Source of the DNA: Porphyromonas circumdentaria
GTDB lineage: Bacteria; Bacteroidota; Bacteroidia; Bacteroidales; Porphyromonadaceae
DNA length: 64,000 nt
Assembly: GCF_900167105.1 (NCBI RefSeq)
Contig: NZ_FUXE01000007.1
Location: 1-64,000, forward strand
Reading direction: 5' to 3'
Under the pieces are notes generated by a model. It made no database searches. It was not told the origin of the DNA and saw only the letters and a program-made list of their open reading frames with translations. Below, piece after piece: positions 19,434 to 29,389 of the stretch. Each line of letters opens with the position of its first letter. The stretch's first letter is position 1. A program made the position numbers and the translations under genes.

Positions 19434-20087
19434 ATGCAGACTTCTGTTCATCAACTTACCTTTAATTACGTCGAAGAAAATACCTATATACTCGTAGACG
19501 AAGCAACCAAAGAGGCAGCAATTATCGATTGCGGATGTATGAACGAGGCGGAAGAGCAACGTTTAGTACAGACGATACAAAAGTTGGGAGTAACCCCTCG
19601 ACTTCTTCTCTTTACTCATTTACACTTCGATCATTGCTGGGGAGCAGCCTTTGCGGCAGAGCAATACGGTCTGACCCCTATGGCGCATGACATCGAGATA
19701 CAAAAGATGCCTCCTCTGGTAGAGCAATTACTTGCCTTTGGGTTTCCCAATACAGAGGTACGTCCTCAACCCTCCTATGCCCCTTTACACGAGGGAGATG
19801 AAATTAAGTTGGGTGCAACAACGCTAAAAGTACTGTTGGTACCAGGGCACACTCCTGGGCATATCGCTTTTTACGAACCTGTAGACGGCTCTCTCTTTGC
19901 AGGCGACGTACTCTTTGTAGGCGGTGATATTGGGCGTACCGATCTACCTGGGGGGAGTTTCTCTACGCTCATCAAGAGTATTAAGGAGGAGCTTCTGCCG
20001 CTGCCCCTTACGACTAAAGTCTATTCGGGGCATGGCCCCTCTTTCGACATGGATTCAGTTCATAAATATAATCCCTATATCCAATAA
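19434..20087 (+). CDS. metallo-beta-lactamase-fold hydrolase (glyoxalase II-like)
   Basis: 217-residue MBL-fold protein with the dinuclear metal motif THLHFDHCWGA (HxHxDH, about residues 62-67), a later metal His in VPGHTPGHIAF, the bridging Asp in LFAGDVLF and a C-terminal SGHGP His. The layout resembles glyoxalase II-like thioester hydrolases, but the substrate cannot be inferred. It lies between rsmG and gcvP, ending 5 bases before the gcvP start. Confidence 0.88.
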   Translation: MQTSVHQLTFNYVEENTYILVDEATKEAAIIDCGCMNEAEEQRLVQTIQKLGVTPRLLLFTHLHFDHCWGAAFAAEQYGLTPMAHDIEIQKMPPLVEQLLAFGFPNTEVRPQPSYAPLHEGDEIKLGATTLKVLLVPGHTPGHIAFYEPVDGSLFAGDVLFVGGDIGRTDLPGGSFSTLIKSIKEELLPLPLTTKVYSGHGPSFDMDSVHKYNPYIQ

Positions 20088-20092
20088 AAAAA

Positions 20093-22984
20093 ATGGACAC
20101 AACTAAATTTTCCACCCGTCATATCGGTATCTCCGACAAGGATTTACCCGAGATGCTCCAAGCAGTAGGAGTATCTTCCGTTGACGAACTTATGCACCAA
20201 GTATACCCAGAGAATATCTTTCTCAAAGAACCTATAGATATTCCTGAGGCGATGACAGAGCGTGAGCTTGCAGAGCATATCGCCGAGCTTGGCTCCAAGA
20301 ATAAAACGTTTACTTCCTATATCGGTCAGGGCTGGTATGATACGGTAACTCCTGCACCGATCCAACGCAATGTGTTGGAAAACCCAGCCTGGTACACTTC
20401 GTATACACCCTATCAGGCAGAGATTTCACAGGGACGTTTGGAAGCTCTTTTCAATTACCAAACCGTAATTACCGAGCTAACAGGCTTGCCTCTGACCAAC
20501 TGTTCTCTACTCGATGAAGCTACGGCAGGGGCAGAAGCGGCTCTTCTTCTTTTCAACGAGCGCACACGTGCACAGGTAAAAGAGGGTGCAAAAACTCTTT
20601 TTGTAGACAAGCGTCTCTTCAAGAGTACACAGGCCGTAATACGTACACGTGCTATCCCTCAGGGGATGAACCTCGTAGTGGGCGACTATGAAACGTTGGA
20701 ATTTACTCCCGACATCTTCGGAGTGATGATTCAGTACCCCGATATGAAGGGGGCGGTACACAACTACGAAGAGTTTGTGGCTAAGGCTAAGGCCAACGGT
20801 TCTATGGTGGCTGTAGCGGCAGATCTTATGAGCCTTGTACTTCTTACACCTCCAGGAGAATGGGGGGCAGATGTGGTATTCGGTTCTTCTCAACGCTTTG
20901 GTATCCCCATGTACTTCGGGGGTCCTTCGGCAGGATACCTCTCTTGCCGTATGGAATATAAGAGAGAAATCCCTGGGCGTATCATCGGTATGTCCAAAGA
21001 TGCTTATGGGCATCCTGCCTATCGTCTTGCCCTCCAAACTCGTGAGCAACACATCAAGCGTGAAAAAGCAACTTCCAACATCTGTACGGCACAGGCTTTG
21101 CTCGCTACAATGAGTGGTCTTTACGCTGTGTATCACGGAGCGGAAGGTTTGCGTCAGATAGCACGCCGCATCCACTCTTATACAGGATTCTTGAATGAGA
21201 AACTGGCAGAGCTGGGCTACGATCAAAGAAACCAAGAGTTTTTCGATACCCTCCACGTACGTATGCATGAGGGAGTTTCTATCGACCGCGTTAAAGAAAT
21301 CGCTCTTGAGTGCGGTGTAAACTTCTTCTACTTCCCATGCGGCAGATGCATAGGTATAAGCCTCGACGAAACCACCCTCCCATCAGACATCGGCGTACTC
21401 TGTTACATTTTTGCTGAAGCTGCAGGTAAGGAAGTTCCTTCTCTCGAAGGCTTGAGCAGTGATAAGATATACGTATCTGAGAAGAAAGTACGTACCAGCG
21501 ACTTCCTCCAATACGATGTCTTCAACGACTACCACACAGAAACCGAGTTGATGCGTTATATCAAACGCTTGGAACGCAAGGATATTTCTTTGGCGCACTC
21601 TATGATTTCTCTTGGCTCTTGTACGATGAAGTTGAACGCTGCGAGCGAACTTTTCGCTTTGAGCAACCCTAACTTCTGCAACATTCACCCCTATGCACCT
21701 GATGATCAAGTGGAGGGTTACCTCGAAATGTTGGATAATTTGAGCGACTACTTAGCTAAGATTACGGGCTTTGACGCTACATCTCTCCAACCTAACTCTG
21801 GAGCTTCGGGCGAGTATGCAGGGTTGCGTACTATCCGCACCTACCTTGAAAGCATCGGTCAGGGACATCGTGATGTGGTAATTCTTCCTGCTTCTGCTCA
21901 CGGAACCAACCCTGCAAGTGCTGTACAATGCGGTTACAAGTGCGTTATCATCAAAACCGATGAGCGCGGTAACGTAGATTGGGACGACTTCATGGCTCAA
22001 ACCGAAGCACATAAAGATCAGATTGCAGCGATGATGATTACCTACCCAAGTACCCATGGCATCTTTGAAACAAACATCGTAGATCTATGCCAACGCATCC
22101 ACGACTGTGGAGGTCAGGTGTATATGGATGGTGCCAACATGAATGCACAGGTGGGCTATACAAACCCTGGATTTATCGGAGCTGACGTGTGTCACTTAAA
22201 CTTACATAAAACGTTCGCTATACCTCACGGTGGTGGTGGCCCTGGTGTTGGTCCTATCTGCGTAGCGAAACACTTGACCCCCTTCCTTCCTAAGCACGTT
22301 ATCCGCTTCGAGGATGAGCAGAACCAAGTGGCTGCCGCTCCTTACGGAAGTGCGGGAGTAGCAATCATCACGTATAGCTACATCCGTTTGCTCGGATTCG
22401 AGGGTTTGCGCCAGTCTACTGCAATGGCTATTCTCAACGCTAATTACATGGCGTCACGCTTTAAGGATACTTACGGTATACTCTATACAGGAGCAACTGG
22501 CCGTGTAGGTCATGAGTTGATTCTCGAGTGTCGTAAAGTGAAAGAGGAGTGTGGAGTGGACGAAAGCGATATCGCAAAACGCTTGATGGACTTTGGCTAT
22601 CATGCTCCCACACTATCTTTCCCCGTACATGGCACTTTGATGATCGAGCCCACCGAAAGCGAAAGCAAGGCAGAGCTTGACCGCTTCTGCGATGTCATGG
22701 ATTGCATCTACCAAGAAACTCGTGAGATCATGGAGGGTAAAGCAGACAAGGTAGACAACGTGTTGAAGAATGCTCCTCACCCACAATACGAAGTAGTTGC
22801 CGACGAATGGAAGCACAGTTATCCACGTAGCAAAGCTGCTTTTGCTCTTCCCTTCCTGAAAGAAAATAAGTTCTGGATCAACGTAGCACGCGTAGACAAC
22901 GGATTTGGAGACCGTAACCTTATCCCTACAATGTGCGACTGCGAAGGCTTCTTCTCTCAACTCAAGGAAGAACAGGGTAAATAA
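20093..22984 (+). CDS. gcvP: glycine dehydrogenase (decarboxylating), P-protein
   Basis: PLP-dependent P-protein of the glycine cleavage system. It decarboxylates glycine and passes the aminomethyl group to GcvH. It is the fused single-chain form (963 residues), with the N-half resembling subunit 1 and the C-half subunit 2. The PLP Lys is residue 706 in LHKTFAIPHGGGGPGVGP, and the glycine-rich loop follows it. gcvT and gcvH are not in the window. It follows the MBL gene by 5 bases and ends before a strong terminator. Confidence 0.96.
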   Translation: MDTTKFSTRHIGISDKDLPEMLQAVGVSSVDELMHQVYPENIFLKEPIDIPEAMTERELAEHIAELGSKNKTFTSYIGQGWYDTVTPAPIQRNVLENPAWYTSYTPYQAEISQGRLEALFNYQTVITELTGLPLTNCSLLDEATAGAEAALLLFNERTRAQVKEGAKTLFVDKRLFKSTQAVIRTRAIPQGMNLVVGDYETLEFTPDIFGVMIQYPDMKGAVHNYEEFVAKAKANGSMVAVAADLMSLVLLTPPGEWGADVVFGSSQRFGIPMYFGGPSAGYLSCRMEYKREIPGRIIGMSKDAYGHPAYRLALQTREQHIKREKATSNICTAQALLATMSGLYAVYHGAEGLRQIARRIHSYTGFLNEKLAELGYDQRNQEFFDTLHVRMHEGVSIDRVKEIALECGVNFFYFPCGRCIGISLDETTLPSDIGVLCYIFAEAAGKEVPSLEGLSSDKIYVSEKKVRTSDFLQYDVFNDYHTETELMRYIKRLERKDISLAHSMISLGSCTMKLNAASELFALSNPNFCNIHPYAPDDQVEGYLEMLDNLSDYLAKITGFDATSLQPNSGASGEYAGLRTIRTYLESIGQGHRDVVILPASAHGTNPASAVQCGYKCVIIKTDERGNVDWDDFMAQTEAHKDQIAAMMITYPSTHGIFETNIVDLCQRIHDCGGQVYMDGANMNAQVGYTNPGFIGADVCHLNLHKTFAIPHGGGGPGVGPICVAKHLTPFLPKHVIRFEDEQNQVAAAPYGSAGVAIITYSYIRLLGFEGLRQSTAMAILNANYMASRFKDTYGILYTGATGRVGHELILECRKVKEECGVDESDIAKRLMDFGYHAPTLSFPVHGTLMIEPTESESKAELDRFCDVMDCIYQETREIMEGKADKVDNVLKNAPHPQYEVVADEWKHSYPRSKAAFALPFLKENKFWINVARVDNGFGDRNLIPTMCDCEGFFSQLKEEQGK

Positions 22985-23005
22985 TCCTATATTTTAACGA
23001 TGAGT

Positions 23006-23046
23006 ACTCCCTCTGAAGGTCTTGGCCAACAGAGGGAGTTTTTTAT
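23006..23046 (+). terminator. gcvP terminator
   Basis: ACTCCCTCTG (23006-23015) pairs perfectly with CAGAGGGAGT (23030-23039), followed by TTTTTT. A clear Rho-independent terminator 21 bases past the stop. Confidence 0.85.
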
Positions 23047-23084
23047 TGGCTACTGTATAGAACAGCGTCATAGTATTACTTAGA

Positions 23085-23124
23085 AACAAAAACACCTCTG
23101 CATAGAGAAAACTCCAGCAGAGGT
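23085..23124 (-). terminator. terminator of the second leucine-rich protein gene
   Basis: On the minus strand, ACCTCTGC pairs with GCAGAGGT (plus-strand arms 23094-23101 and 23117-23124), followed by a T-rich tract. It lies about 60 bases past the stop at 23182. Confidence 0.75.
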
Positions 23125-23181
23125 ATTGATTTTCAGCAAAAGGGAATCATCAACCCTTGCTCAATAGGAATAGCACTCTTA

Positions 23182-25042
23182 TCAAAGGATAACCTTTACA
23201 GCCTTGTTAGCAACGCGAACGATATAGGTACCCTTGGGAAGAAGAGAAATATCCACGCGAGCAGCTCCCTCGTTATTAGTGGTCGCTGTGCGTACAACTC
23301 TTCCCTCTACGGCATATACCTCCACATGAGTAAGAGGAGTAGCTTTTTCAACAGAGAGTACATTGCCTACCTCGTTGGCATAAACGGCAAAAGTTGCTTC
23401 TTCTATTTTGTTTACAGACTTAACCACTTCAAAAACAGCATTTACACGGACGTCTTTCTCCGTTGTCGTAAACTGCTTAGAGGCGAGAATATCGGTTACC
23501 GTATTTTCTCCATCTGGATTAATAACCGTTAGCGTCAAGGTTTTGAGCTCCACATTGTCGGTGCCAGGTACGGGTACAGCGATTACTTTGAGCAGTTGCC
23601 CAGGCTTAACCTTCTTGAGTTGCTCAGCATCGTAGCCCTCGATGCGTATTATTCCAGGCCCCTCTGCGGAGAGTTCTACCTTGCAAGTTATTTCTTGGAA
23701 TACTGCTTTTACTGTAACATCGGCATTTACCGTAAACTCCATTACATCCATAATAGAGACCTCTCCTGCAAGCAGCTCTACAAGTTTGTAGCCCTCGTTA
23801 GGGGTAGCTTTTACTTTTAGTAGTGTACCCTCTTCTATCTGGTTAAGAGCATCGGAAGGCATACCTACAATCTCTAAAGTTACTTTCTAACGTAACAGCA
23901 TAGTATGTTGCCTCTCCCTCGTACTCTTCTATTTGGTAGGTATCTTCATTTTTGAAGAAAATACTCCAGTTCTTTGCTTTAGCTGCAGCGACTGTTTTCT
24001 TGCTACACTTGTTGCCTTCCTCCCTATCACTTGCCTTACCAATGGCGGTTATCTTTGCTTTTTGAGTTTCTTCTCTATTAGGAAGAGCCTCTACGATGCG
24101 TTGCATTTCTTCTTTAGAAATCTGATTAAAAAAGAGATACATACGCGCCAAAGCGGGGCAATTCTCGATATTAACAGAGGTTAGTTTATTCTTTTCGCAG
24201 TAGAGATCCGTTAGCTTTTGACTTCCAGACACATTGAGTTGAGTTAATTCTGCATTGTAACAAGAGAGATACTGCAACTTTGGACTATTAGTTATCTCCA
24301 ATTTTGTAAGAGGATTGCTTCCACATGTAACACTTGTAAGACTCTTACAATCAGAGAAATCAATTGAAGTAAGTTTATTTTCATAGCAACTCAAATCGTT
24401 TAGTTTCTCACACTTTTGAAGATTCAGTGTATTCAAATTGCAGTTTTGGCACTCTACCGTTTCTATATTAGGACATTCCGAAAGGTCAAGAACTTCCAAA
24501 TCTGAAGAAGTAGAAACTTCTAAAGTCTTAAGTGCGCTACAACCTTTTAATACCAAAGTTTTAGTCTTAGAGCCACTTGCCTTTAGAGAAGTTAATGCGG
24601 CACATCCCGTAAAATCTAAGTTTTCAAAGTCATTATAGCGGCAATCTACCTTAAGAAGCTTTGTTAGTCCTGCAACTTTAAGATGCTTTATGTTGGCACT
24701 CTTACAATAAAGCTCCTCCAATAGAGCACTTTGACTGCAGTCTAATGTTTCCATCTTAGCATAGTCGCAGTCAAACTCTGTAACATCTCCTGTAATTGTT
24801 ACAGTCTTATCGGTCATTGTATATACTCTTTTCGAGGGGTCGTACACTCCTTCCACGCCTGTAAGAGTTACATCTCCATTGGCCTTCAGGCTAAACTTAA
24901 TGATAGGTGTTCCTTCGTCATTGTGATTGTCTGCGAGATCTTTAACCGAAATGGTAATCACATTGTCGGCAAGCACAGAATTTGGGAGCAAGGATGCAAA
25001 GAAAAGACTTAGAAAAAGTCCGAATAAGTTTCTAAAATTCAT
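23182..25042 (-). pseudogene. leucine-rich-repeat T9SS surface protein, frameshifted
   Basis: Two overlapping minus-strand frames (25042 to 23843, then 23862 to 23182) encode one protein of about 615 residues. It has a signal peptide (about 1-25), some ten short leucine-rich repeats with regular CxxLxxLxCxxN spacing (about 80-300), one or two InlB-type repeat domains (IEEGTLLKVKATPNEGYKL) and a T9SS C-terminal domain (VEVYAVEGRVV to PKGTYIVRV). The frames join near 23885: dropping one A from GAAAG gives AVTLEVTLEIVGMPSDAL. It is a paralogue of the protein at 13118. Decay, switching or a sequencing indel are all possible. Confidence 0.75.
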
Positions 25043-25216
25043 AACACAAACTATTTTTTATTCGATTATTAGTCAAAGATTGGATAGAGCATTCTCTCGA
25101 GTTTGCCTCATATGCAATGAGGAACAAATTATTCTCTAATAGAGTTTTCCATAATCAGCACTCCCATAAGCACATAAAAAGGCTACTGGAAGCTCGATTG
25201 AGTACTACTTTCGGCA

Positions 25217-25250
25217 CAAAGGTAAATACTATTTTGTACTAATAATCAAA
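25217..25250 (-). promoter_or_regulatory. promoter of the second leucine-rich protein gene
   Basis: On the minus strand, TTTG (25247-25250), a 22-base gap and TACCTTTG (25217-25224). The -7 box is a perfect match; the spacing is slightly long. Confidence 0.5.
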
Positions 25251-25257
25251 ATAATAA

Positions 25258-25280
25258 TACTAAATCACCATAATTTAGTA
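25258..25280. promoter_or_regulatory. inverted repeat upstream of the leucine-rich protein promoter
   Basis: Perfect 8-bp arms, TACTAAAT (25258-25265) and ATTTAGTA (25273-25280), next to the candidate -33 element. The position suits a regulator binding site; no regulator is identified. Confidence 0.35.
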
Positions 25281-25413
25281 CTAATAACCCTTTTAAGCTA
25301 AAGAATATAAGTAGAAATGAGTAGCTCAGTCCCTTTTCAAGAGAAGGAAGAAAGGGATTACACTACAAAAGAAATGATAGTAATGAGCGAGTAATTACCC
25401 TTTGCAAGACTCT

Positions 25414-25995
25414 CTACTGTATAGAGCGCAACCAATACTTTATAAGTTCGGCTCCATGGAGACTTATATAGCTCTCGGGGTGGAACTGAACAGCATATAT
25501 CGGCAAGGAACGGTGGCGAAGAGCCATGATAGTGTTGTCGCTCTTGGCATAGGCAACTACGCGAAGCTCTTTCGGAAAAGTCTCTTCGTCCACAACCCAC
25601 GAATGGTAACGTCCTATGCAACTATCCAGAGGAAAAGCAGAAAACCACTCTTCCGTCGGAGAGGATAAACGCAAATAATCGGCATGACCGTGCAGAGGGC
25701 GAGATAGTTGGCGCAAATTTCCCCCAAAGAAACAAGCCAAAGCCTGCAATCCCAAACACACCCCCATTATAGGCATTCGCCGATAGGTGCGTTCGATTAA
25801 ATCGAAAAGCCCCTTCATTTCTGTAGGATGCCCAGGCCCAGGCGAGAGTAGTAACGCATCGAAAGTATCTAATTGCATCTCTCCACACACCTCTATGGGA
25901 TAGACCTCGTAAGAGCATCCATCAGTATTTCGTATAATCTCAATAAGATTGTAAACAAAAGAGTCGTGACAGTCTGCAACCAGTATATGCGCCAT
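25414..25995 (-). CDS. pabA: aminodeoxychorismate/anthranilate synthase glutaminase component
   Basis: Class I glutamine amidotransferase (193 residues) that supplies ammonia to PabB. The N-terminus reads HILVADCHDSFVYNL, the nucleophile Cys lies in GVCLGLQAL and the His-Glu pair in QFHPES. PabA and TrpG are indistinguishable by sequence alone; divergence from pabB-pabC and the absence of trp genes favour folate synthesis. I use ATG 25995, since the upstream in-frame codon is TTG and a -7 box (TAACTTTG on minus, 26005-26012) sits only 10 bases away, implying a very short leader. Confidence 0.88.
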   Translation of the reverse strand: MAHILVADCHDSFVYNLIEIIRNTDGCSYEVYPIEVCGEMQLDTFDALLLSPGPGHPTEMKGLFDLIERTYRRMPIMGVCLGLQALACFFGGNLRQLSRPLHGHADYLRLSSPTEEWFSAFPLDSCIGRYHSWVVDEETFPKELRVVAYAKSDNTIMALRHRSLPIYAVQFHPESYISLHGAELIKYWLRSIQ

Positions 25996-26004
25996 AAGTG
26001 CAGG

Positions 26005-26023
26005 CAAAGTTATAGTATATTTG
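26005..26023. promoter_or_regulatory. back-to-back -7 boxes of the pabA / pabB divergent promoters
   Basis: Minus-strand TAACTTTG (26005-26012) and plus-strand TATATTTG (26016-26023) lie 3 bases apart in the 72-bp divergent region, so the two promoters would overlap and compete. No good -33 elements are seen. Confidence 0.45.
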
Positions 26024-26067
26024 TCGAGGAATAGGTATTTGCTCTAAGGAATACCCGAAAGAAAAAT

Positions 26068-27099
26068 ATGAGACAGGACATTATGGAAAAGGTACACCCA
26101 TCGGAAGAGGTGCGTGGCGTATTCAATAAAATGAATCGGTTGGGAGCATTGGGTACGCCTTTCCTCTTTGCCGTGGACTATGCGCTCCAGAAAGGTTTTA
26201 TTATTACCCATCCTACCGAGCAGAGGGAGATACACTTTCAAGTAGGAGCTATAAGCAATGGACTTCCACCTCTGGGTAACGAAGAAAAGAATCTACCTCC
26301 CCAAGAGGAGTTGCTACACGTATCGCCCATTACTTTTAACGACTATCTTTTCAAATACCACCGCATAGAGCAGGCTCTTCAAAGAGGCGATTCCTTTCTT
26401 GCCAACCTAACAATCAAAACTCCTATCAGTACTCCACTTTCTTTGGAACAGATCTATACACGGGCTTCTGCGCCCTATAAACTTCTCGTTCCTAATAGTT
26501 TTCTTTCTTTCTCTCCCGAGCGTTTTGTCTCTATAACCCATGGGGGCAAAAGAATCGAAACCTGCCCGATGAAAGGCACCATAGATGCTTCTCTTCCCAA
26601 TGCAGAGGAGTTGATACGCAATGATTATAAGGAAACGGCAGAGCATTATACTATTGTAGATCTTATGCGTAATGACTTGGCGCGAGTAGGACGCAATGTG
26701 CGTGTGGAAGAGTTTCGTTACATAGATCGAGTACCTACACTACGAGGAGAGTTACTACAGGTAAGTTCTCGGATTGTAGCCGATTTCGAAGAAGAAGCCT
26801 TCTCTCGTTTGGGAGATATATTTCATGCTTTATTGCCTGCAGGTTCTATATCTGGAGCTCCCAAACAAGCTACCCTCAAGGCGATTCACGAGGCAGAGGG
26901 AGAAAGCAGAGGGTACTACACTGGGGTTTTTGGCTATTTCGATGGCTCTTCTTTGGACTCGGGCGTGCTCATACGTTTCATAGAATGCGATGAGGAGGGG
27001 GAGACATTTTTCCGAAGCGGTGGAGGAATAACCATAAACAGTCAACCCGAGGAGGAGTATGAAGAGGTGATACAGAAGATCTACCTCCCTTTTACTTAA
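26068..27099 (+). CDS. pabB: aminodeoxychorismate synthase component I
   Basis: Chorismate-utilising enzyme (343 residues) that with PabA makes 4-amino-4-deoxychorismate. Family motifs are present: TCPMKGTIDASLPN, the VDLMRNDLARVG segment, and PAGSISGAPKQATLKAI. It is shorter than E. coli PabB because the N-terminal domain is reduced, which is common in Bacteroidota. pabC follows after 71 bases. The start at 26068 leaves 44 bases after the -7 box; an in-frame ATG five codons downstream is an alternative. Confidence 0.92.
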   Translation: MRQDIMEKVHPSEEVRGVFNKMNRLGALGTPFLFAVDYALQKGFIITHPTEQREIHFQVGAISNGLPPLGNEEKNLPPQEELLHVSPITFNDYLFKYHRIEQALQRGDSFLANLTIKTPISTPLSLEQIYTRASAPYKLLVPNSFLSFSPERFVSITHGGKRIETCPMKGTIDASLPNAEELIRNDYKETAEHYTIVDLMRNDLARVGRNVRVEEFRYIDRVPTLRGELLQVSSRIVADFEEEAFSRLGDIFHALLPAGSISGAPKQATLKAIHEAEGESRGYYTGVFGYFDGSSLDSGVLIRFIECDEEGETFFRSGGGITINSQPEEEYEEVIQKIYLPFT

Positions 27100-27170
27100 T
27101 ATCTCAACAGGAGGAAAAACTCTGTACTAAAATCATTTTTACAGATAAGGCTCGTCAAAGTTCGCTATCT

Positions 27171-27773
27171 ATGGAACAGCTTTTTATAGAAAGTATTGCC
27201 CTAAGGGAAGGAGTAGTGCAACTGAAAGATCTACACCAAGAAAGAATAGACCGCACACTACGAGACCATGCATTGCCCGCTCTACAGCTTCCCGATTTAG
27301 AAGTGCTATGCCCTATCGATTGTCGGCAAGGGCTTACCAAGTGTCGTATTATCTACGGAGATAAAATAGAGCATATATCTTTTGAAAAGTATAAGCAACG
27401 CCCCCTAAAACATATAGCCTTGGCCGCTCTTCCGTCCGATTATAGCTATCGCTACAAGAGTACCAATCGCTCTGTACTAGAGGGACTGCGCCGTGAAAGT
27501 GGTGCCGACGAAGTAATTCTGTTCAACTCAAAAGGGCATTTGACCGATAGTAGTTATACGAACCTTATTTTCCTGCAAGAGGGAAGTTGTTACACGCCCT
27601 CAACTCCTCTCTTAGAAGGAGTACAACGACACTATCTATTGGAGAAGAATCGAATCGAGGAGAGAGAAATTACCCTTCAAGGCCTCAACGAATACGACTA
27701 TATAGGACTTATCAATGCTATGATGCCACTGGAAGAAATGCCTCTTTTTGCTGTGAAAGATTTACTTCGATAA
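27171..27773 (+). CDS. pabC: aminodeoxychorismate lyase
   Basis: PLP fold-type IV enzyme (200 residues) that releases pyruvate from 4-amino-4-deoxychorismate to give p-aminobenzoate for folate. The candidate PLP Lys is in the YRYKSTNRSV motif, and ADEVILFNSKGHLTDSSYTNL is the typical downstream segment. It is shorter than E. coli PabC (about 270 residues), with a trimmed N-terminus. Branched-chain or D-amino-acid aminotransferases share this fold, but linkage to pabB decides. Confidence 0.86.
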   Translation: MEQLFIESIALREGVVQLKDLHQERIDRTLRDHALPALQLPDLEVLCPIDCRQGLTKCRIIYGDKIEHISFEKYKQRPLKHIALAALPSDYSYRYKSTNRSVLEGLRRESGADEVILFNSKGHLTDSSYTNLIFLQEGSCYTPSTPLLEGVQRHYLLEKNRIEEREITLQGLNEYDYIGLINAMMPLEEMPLFAVKDLLR

Positions 27774-27841
27774 CGCTCCCAGTACCCCAAGTACAACACA
27801 AATTCGGCAAGCATTACCTCCCATTGTAAAAGAAGACGACA

Positions 27842-27886
27842 ATAAAAAAGCACCTCAGAAGTTTTTCTAAGGTGCTTTTCTCTTTT
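27842..27886. terminator. bidirectional terminator between pabC and aspA
   Basis: AAAAGCACCT (27846-27855) pairs with AGGTGCTTTT (27870-27879), with A/T-rich tracts on both sides. It serves the convergent pabC and aspA transcripts. Confidence 0.8.
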
Positions 27887-27902
27887 CAGCATATACCTGC
27901 AC

Positions 27903-29333
27903 TTACTTCAGAGGCTTAATGTGCTGTAAGTTGACAGGCTTAATCATATTTTCAGGGCTCAAGATCGTATCAAGGTCTTCCTTAGTAAGAATGCCATGCT
28001 CCAGTACAAGGTCATAAACACCACGACCTGTCTCCATAGCCTCTTTAGCAATCTTCGTTGAGTTCTTGTACCCAATTACTGGGTTCAAGGCTGTAACGAT
28101 ACCGATGCTATTGCGTATGTAGTTGCGACAGTCTTCTTCGTTGGCTGTGATACCATCTACACAGAGCAAGCGGAATGTATCCATACCATTAATGAGCAAA
28201 TCACAGCTCTCGAAACAGCATTGCGCCATAACAGGCTCCATAGCGTTAAGCTCCATTTGAGCAGCATCACCTGCCAAAGTAACGGTCAAATCATTACCCA
28301 TTACCTTGTAGCATACCTGACTCAACACTTCTGGGATAACTGGATTTACCTTACCAGGCATGATAGAAGAGCCTGGTTGCATAGCAGGAACGTTGATTTC
28401 GTGCAAACCACAACGAGGTCCTGATGCCAAAAGACGGATATCGTTACCAATCTTATTGAGCTTAACGGCAATGCGTTTAAGTGCCGATGAGTAACCAATC
28501 ATTACGGAGGTATCGCTCGTAGCACCGACAAGATCTTTGGTAAGTTTTATATCCCAACCTGTAATCTCTGCAGTAGCCTTAATACAAGCCTCTGCATAGC
28601 CAGGCTCTGAGCAAATTCCCGTCCCTATAGCGGTTGCTCCCATGTTAATAGTGAGGAATTGCTTCGCAGCAAAATCTAAATACTCTATTTCTTCCTCAAG
28701 GATAGAAGCAAATCCGCCGAATGTCTGGCCTAAAGACATAGGCACGGCATCTTCGAGCTGAGTACGCCCCATTTTAAGGATATGAGCAAACTCTTCGCTC
28801 TTTTTTCTGAGAGAACGAATAAGCTCTTCGAGATGTGGCTTCAGGGAAAGATGCTTTGCATATAATCCCAAATGAATAGCCGTTGGGTAGGCATCGTTGG
28901 TTGATTGGCTACAATTTACATGGTCATTGGGTTGTAAGTATTGATACTCCCCAGGTTGATGTCCCATAAGCTGGAGCCCGCGGTTACAGATCACCTCATT
29001 AGCGTTCATATTGGTCGTTGTTCCCGCCCCACCCTGTATCATATCTATTGGGAACTGATCGTGGTGCTTACCTTCAATAATCTCGCGACAAGCTCCAACG
29101 ATTGCTTCGTACTGCTCTTTGGTCAATAGCCCGTGAGCATAGTTGGCTATCGCTGCTCCCCATTTGGTATAAGCTAAGCCGTTAATAAAGAGAGGGTACT
29201 GATCAAGACGAAAGTTACTTATACGAAAGTTCTCAATCCCTCTGAGGGTCTGCACTCCATAGAGTTTGTCTACAGGAATCTCTCTCTCTCCGAGAAGGTC
29301 GCTTTCAATGCGCACTTTATTGTTCGTATCCAT
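27903..29333 (-). CDS. aspA: aspartate ammonia-lyase
   Basis: Converts L-aspartate to fumarate and ammonia, feeding fumarate respiration. The 476-residue length and the superfamily signature GSSIMPGKVNPVIPEV (about 317-332) are standard, and the N-terminal ERDLLGEREIP-like segment fits aspartase rather than fumarase. It is a single-gene unit with its own promoter and a shared terminator. mdh is the next minus-strand gene, so the two are functionally linked in C4-dicarboxylate metabolism. Confidence 0.93.
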   Translation of the reverse strand: MDTNNKVRIESDLLGEREIPVDKLYGVQTLRGIENFRISNFRLDQYPLFINGLAYTKWGAAIANYAHGLLTKEQYEAIVGACREIIEGKHHDQFPIDMIQGGAGTTTNMNANEVICNRGLQLMGHQPGEYQYLQPNDHVNCSQSTNDAYPTAIHLGLYAKHLSLKPHLEELIRSLRKKSEEFAHILKMGRTQLEDAVPMSLGQTFGGFASILEEEIEYLDFAAKQFLTINMGATAIGTGICSEPGYAEACIKATAEITGWDIKLTKDLVGATSDTSVMIGYSSALKRIAVKLNKIGNDIRLLASGPRCGLHEINVPAMQPGSSIMPGKVNPVIPEVLSQVCYKVMGNDLTVTLAGDAAQMELNAMEPVMAQCCFESCDLLINGMDTFRLLCVDGITANEEDCRNYIRNSIGIVTALNPVIGYKNSTKIAKEAMETGRGVYDLVLEHGILTKEDLDTILSPENMIKPVNLQHIKPLK

Positions 29334-29389
29334 CGTATATAGTTATTTATGTGTTATACTCGTCGAACGTTGAAATTTAATGTGTTCCG

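Larger units (their letters stand above)
25043..25413. other. 371-bp intergenic gap
   Basis: Contains the minus-strand promoter at 25217-25250 and, just upstream of it, an inverted repeat TACTAAAT N7 ATTTAGTA (25258-25280) plus a direct repeat GTACTAATAA (from 25236 and 25277). The rest up to the pabA stop has no recognisable feature. Confidence 0.55.

Noticed and set aside
20507-21268. 253-residue minus-strand open frame inside gcvP
   Set aside because: It lies antisense within the coding region of gcvP and has Cys/His-rich shadow composition with no domain.
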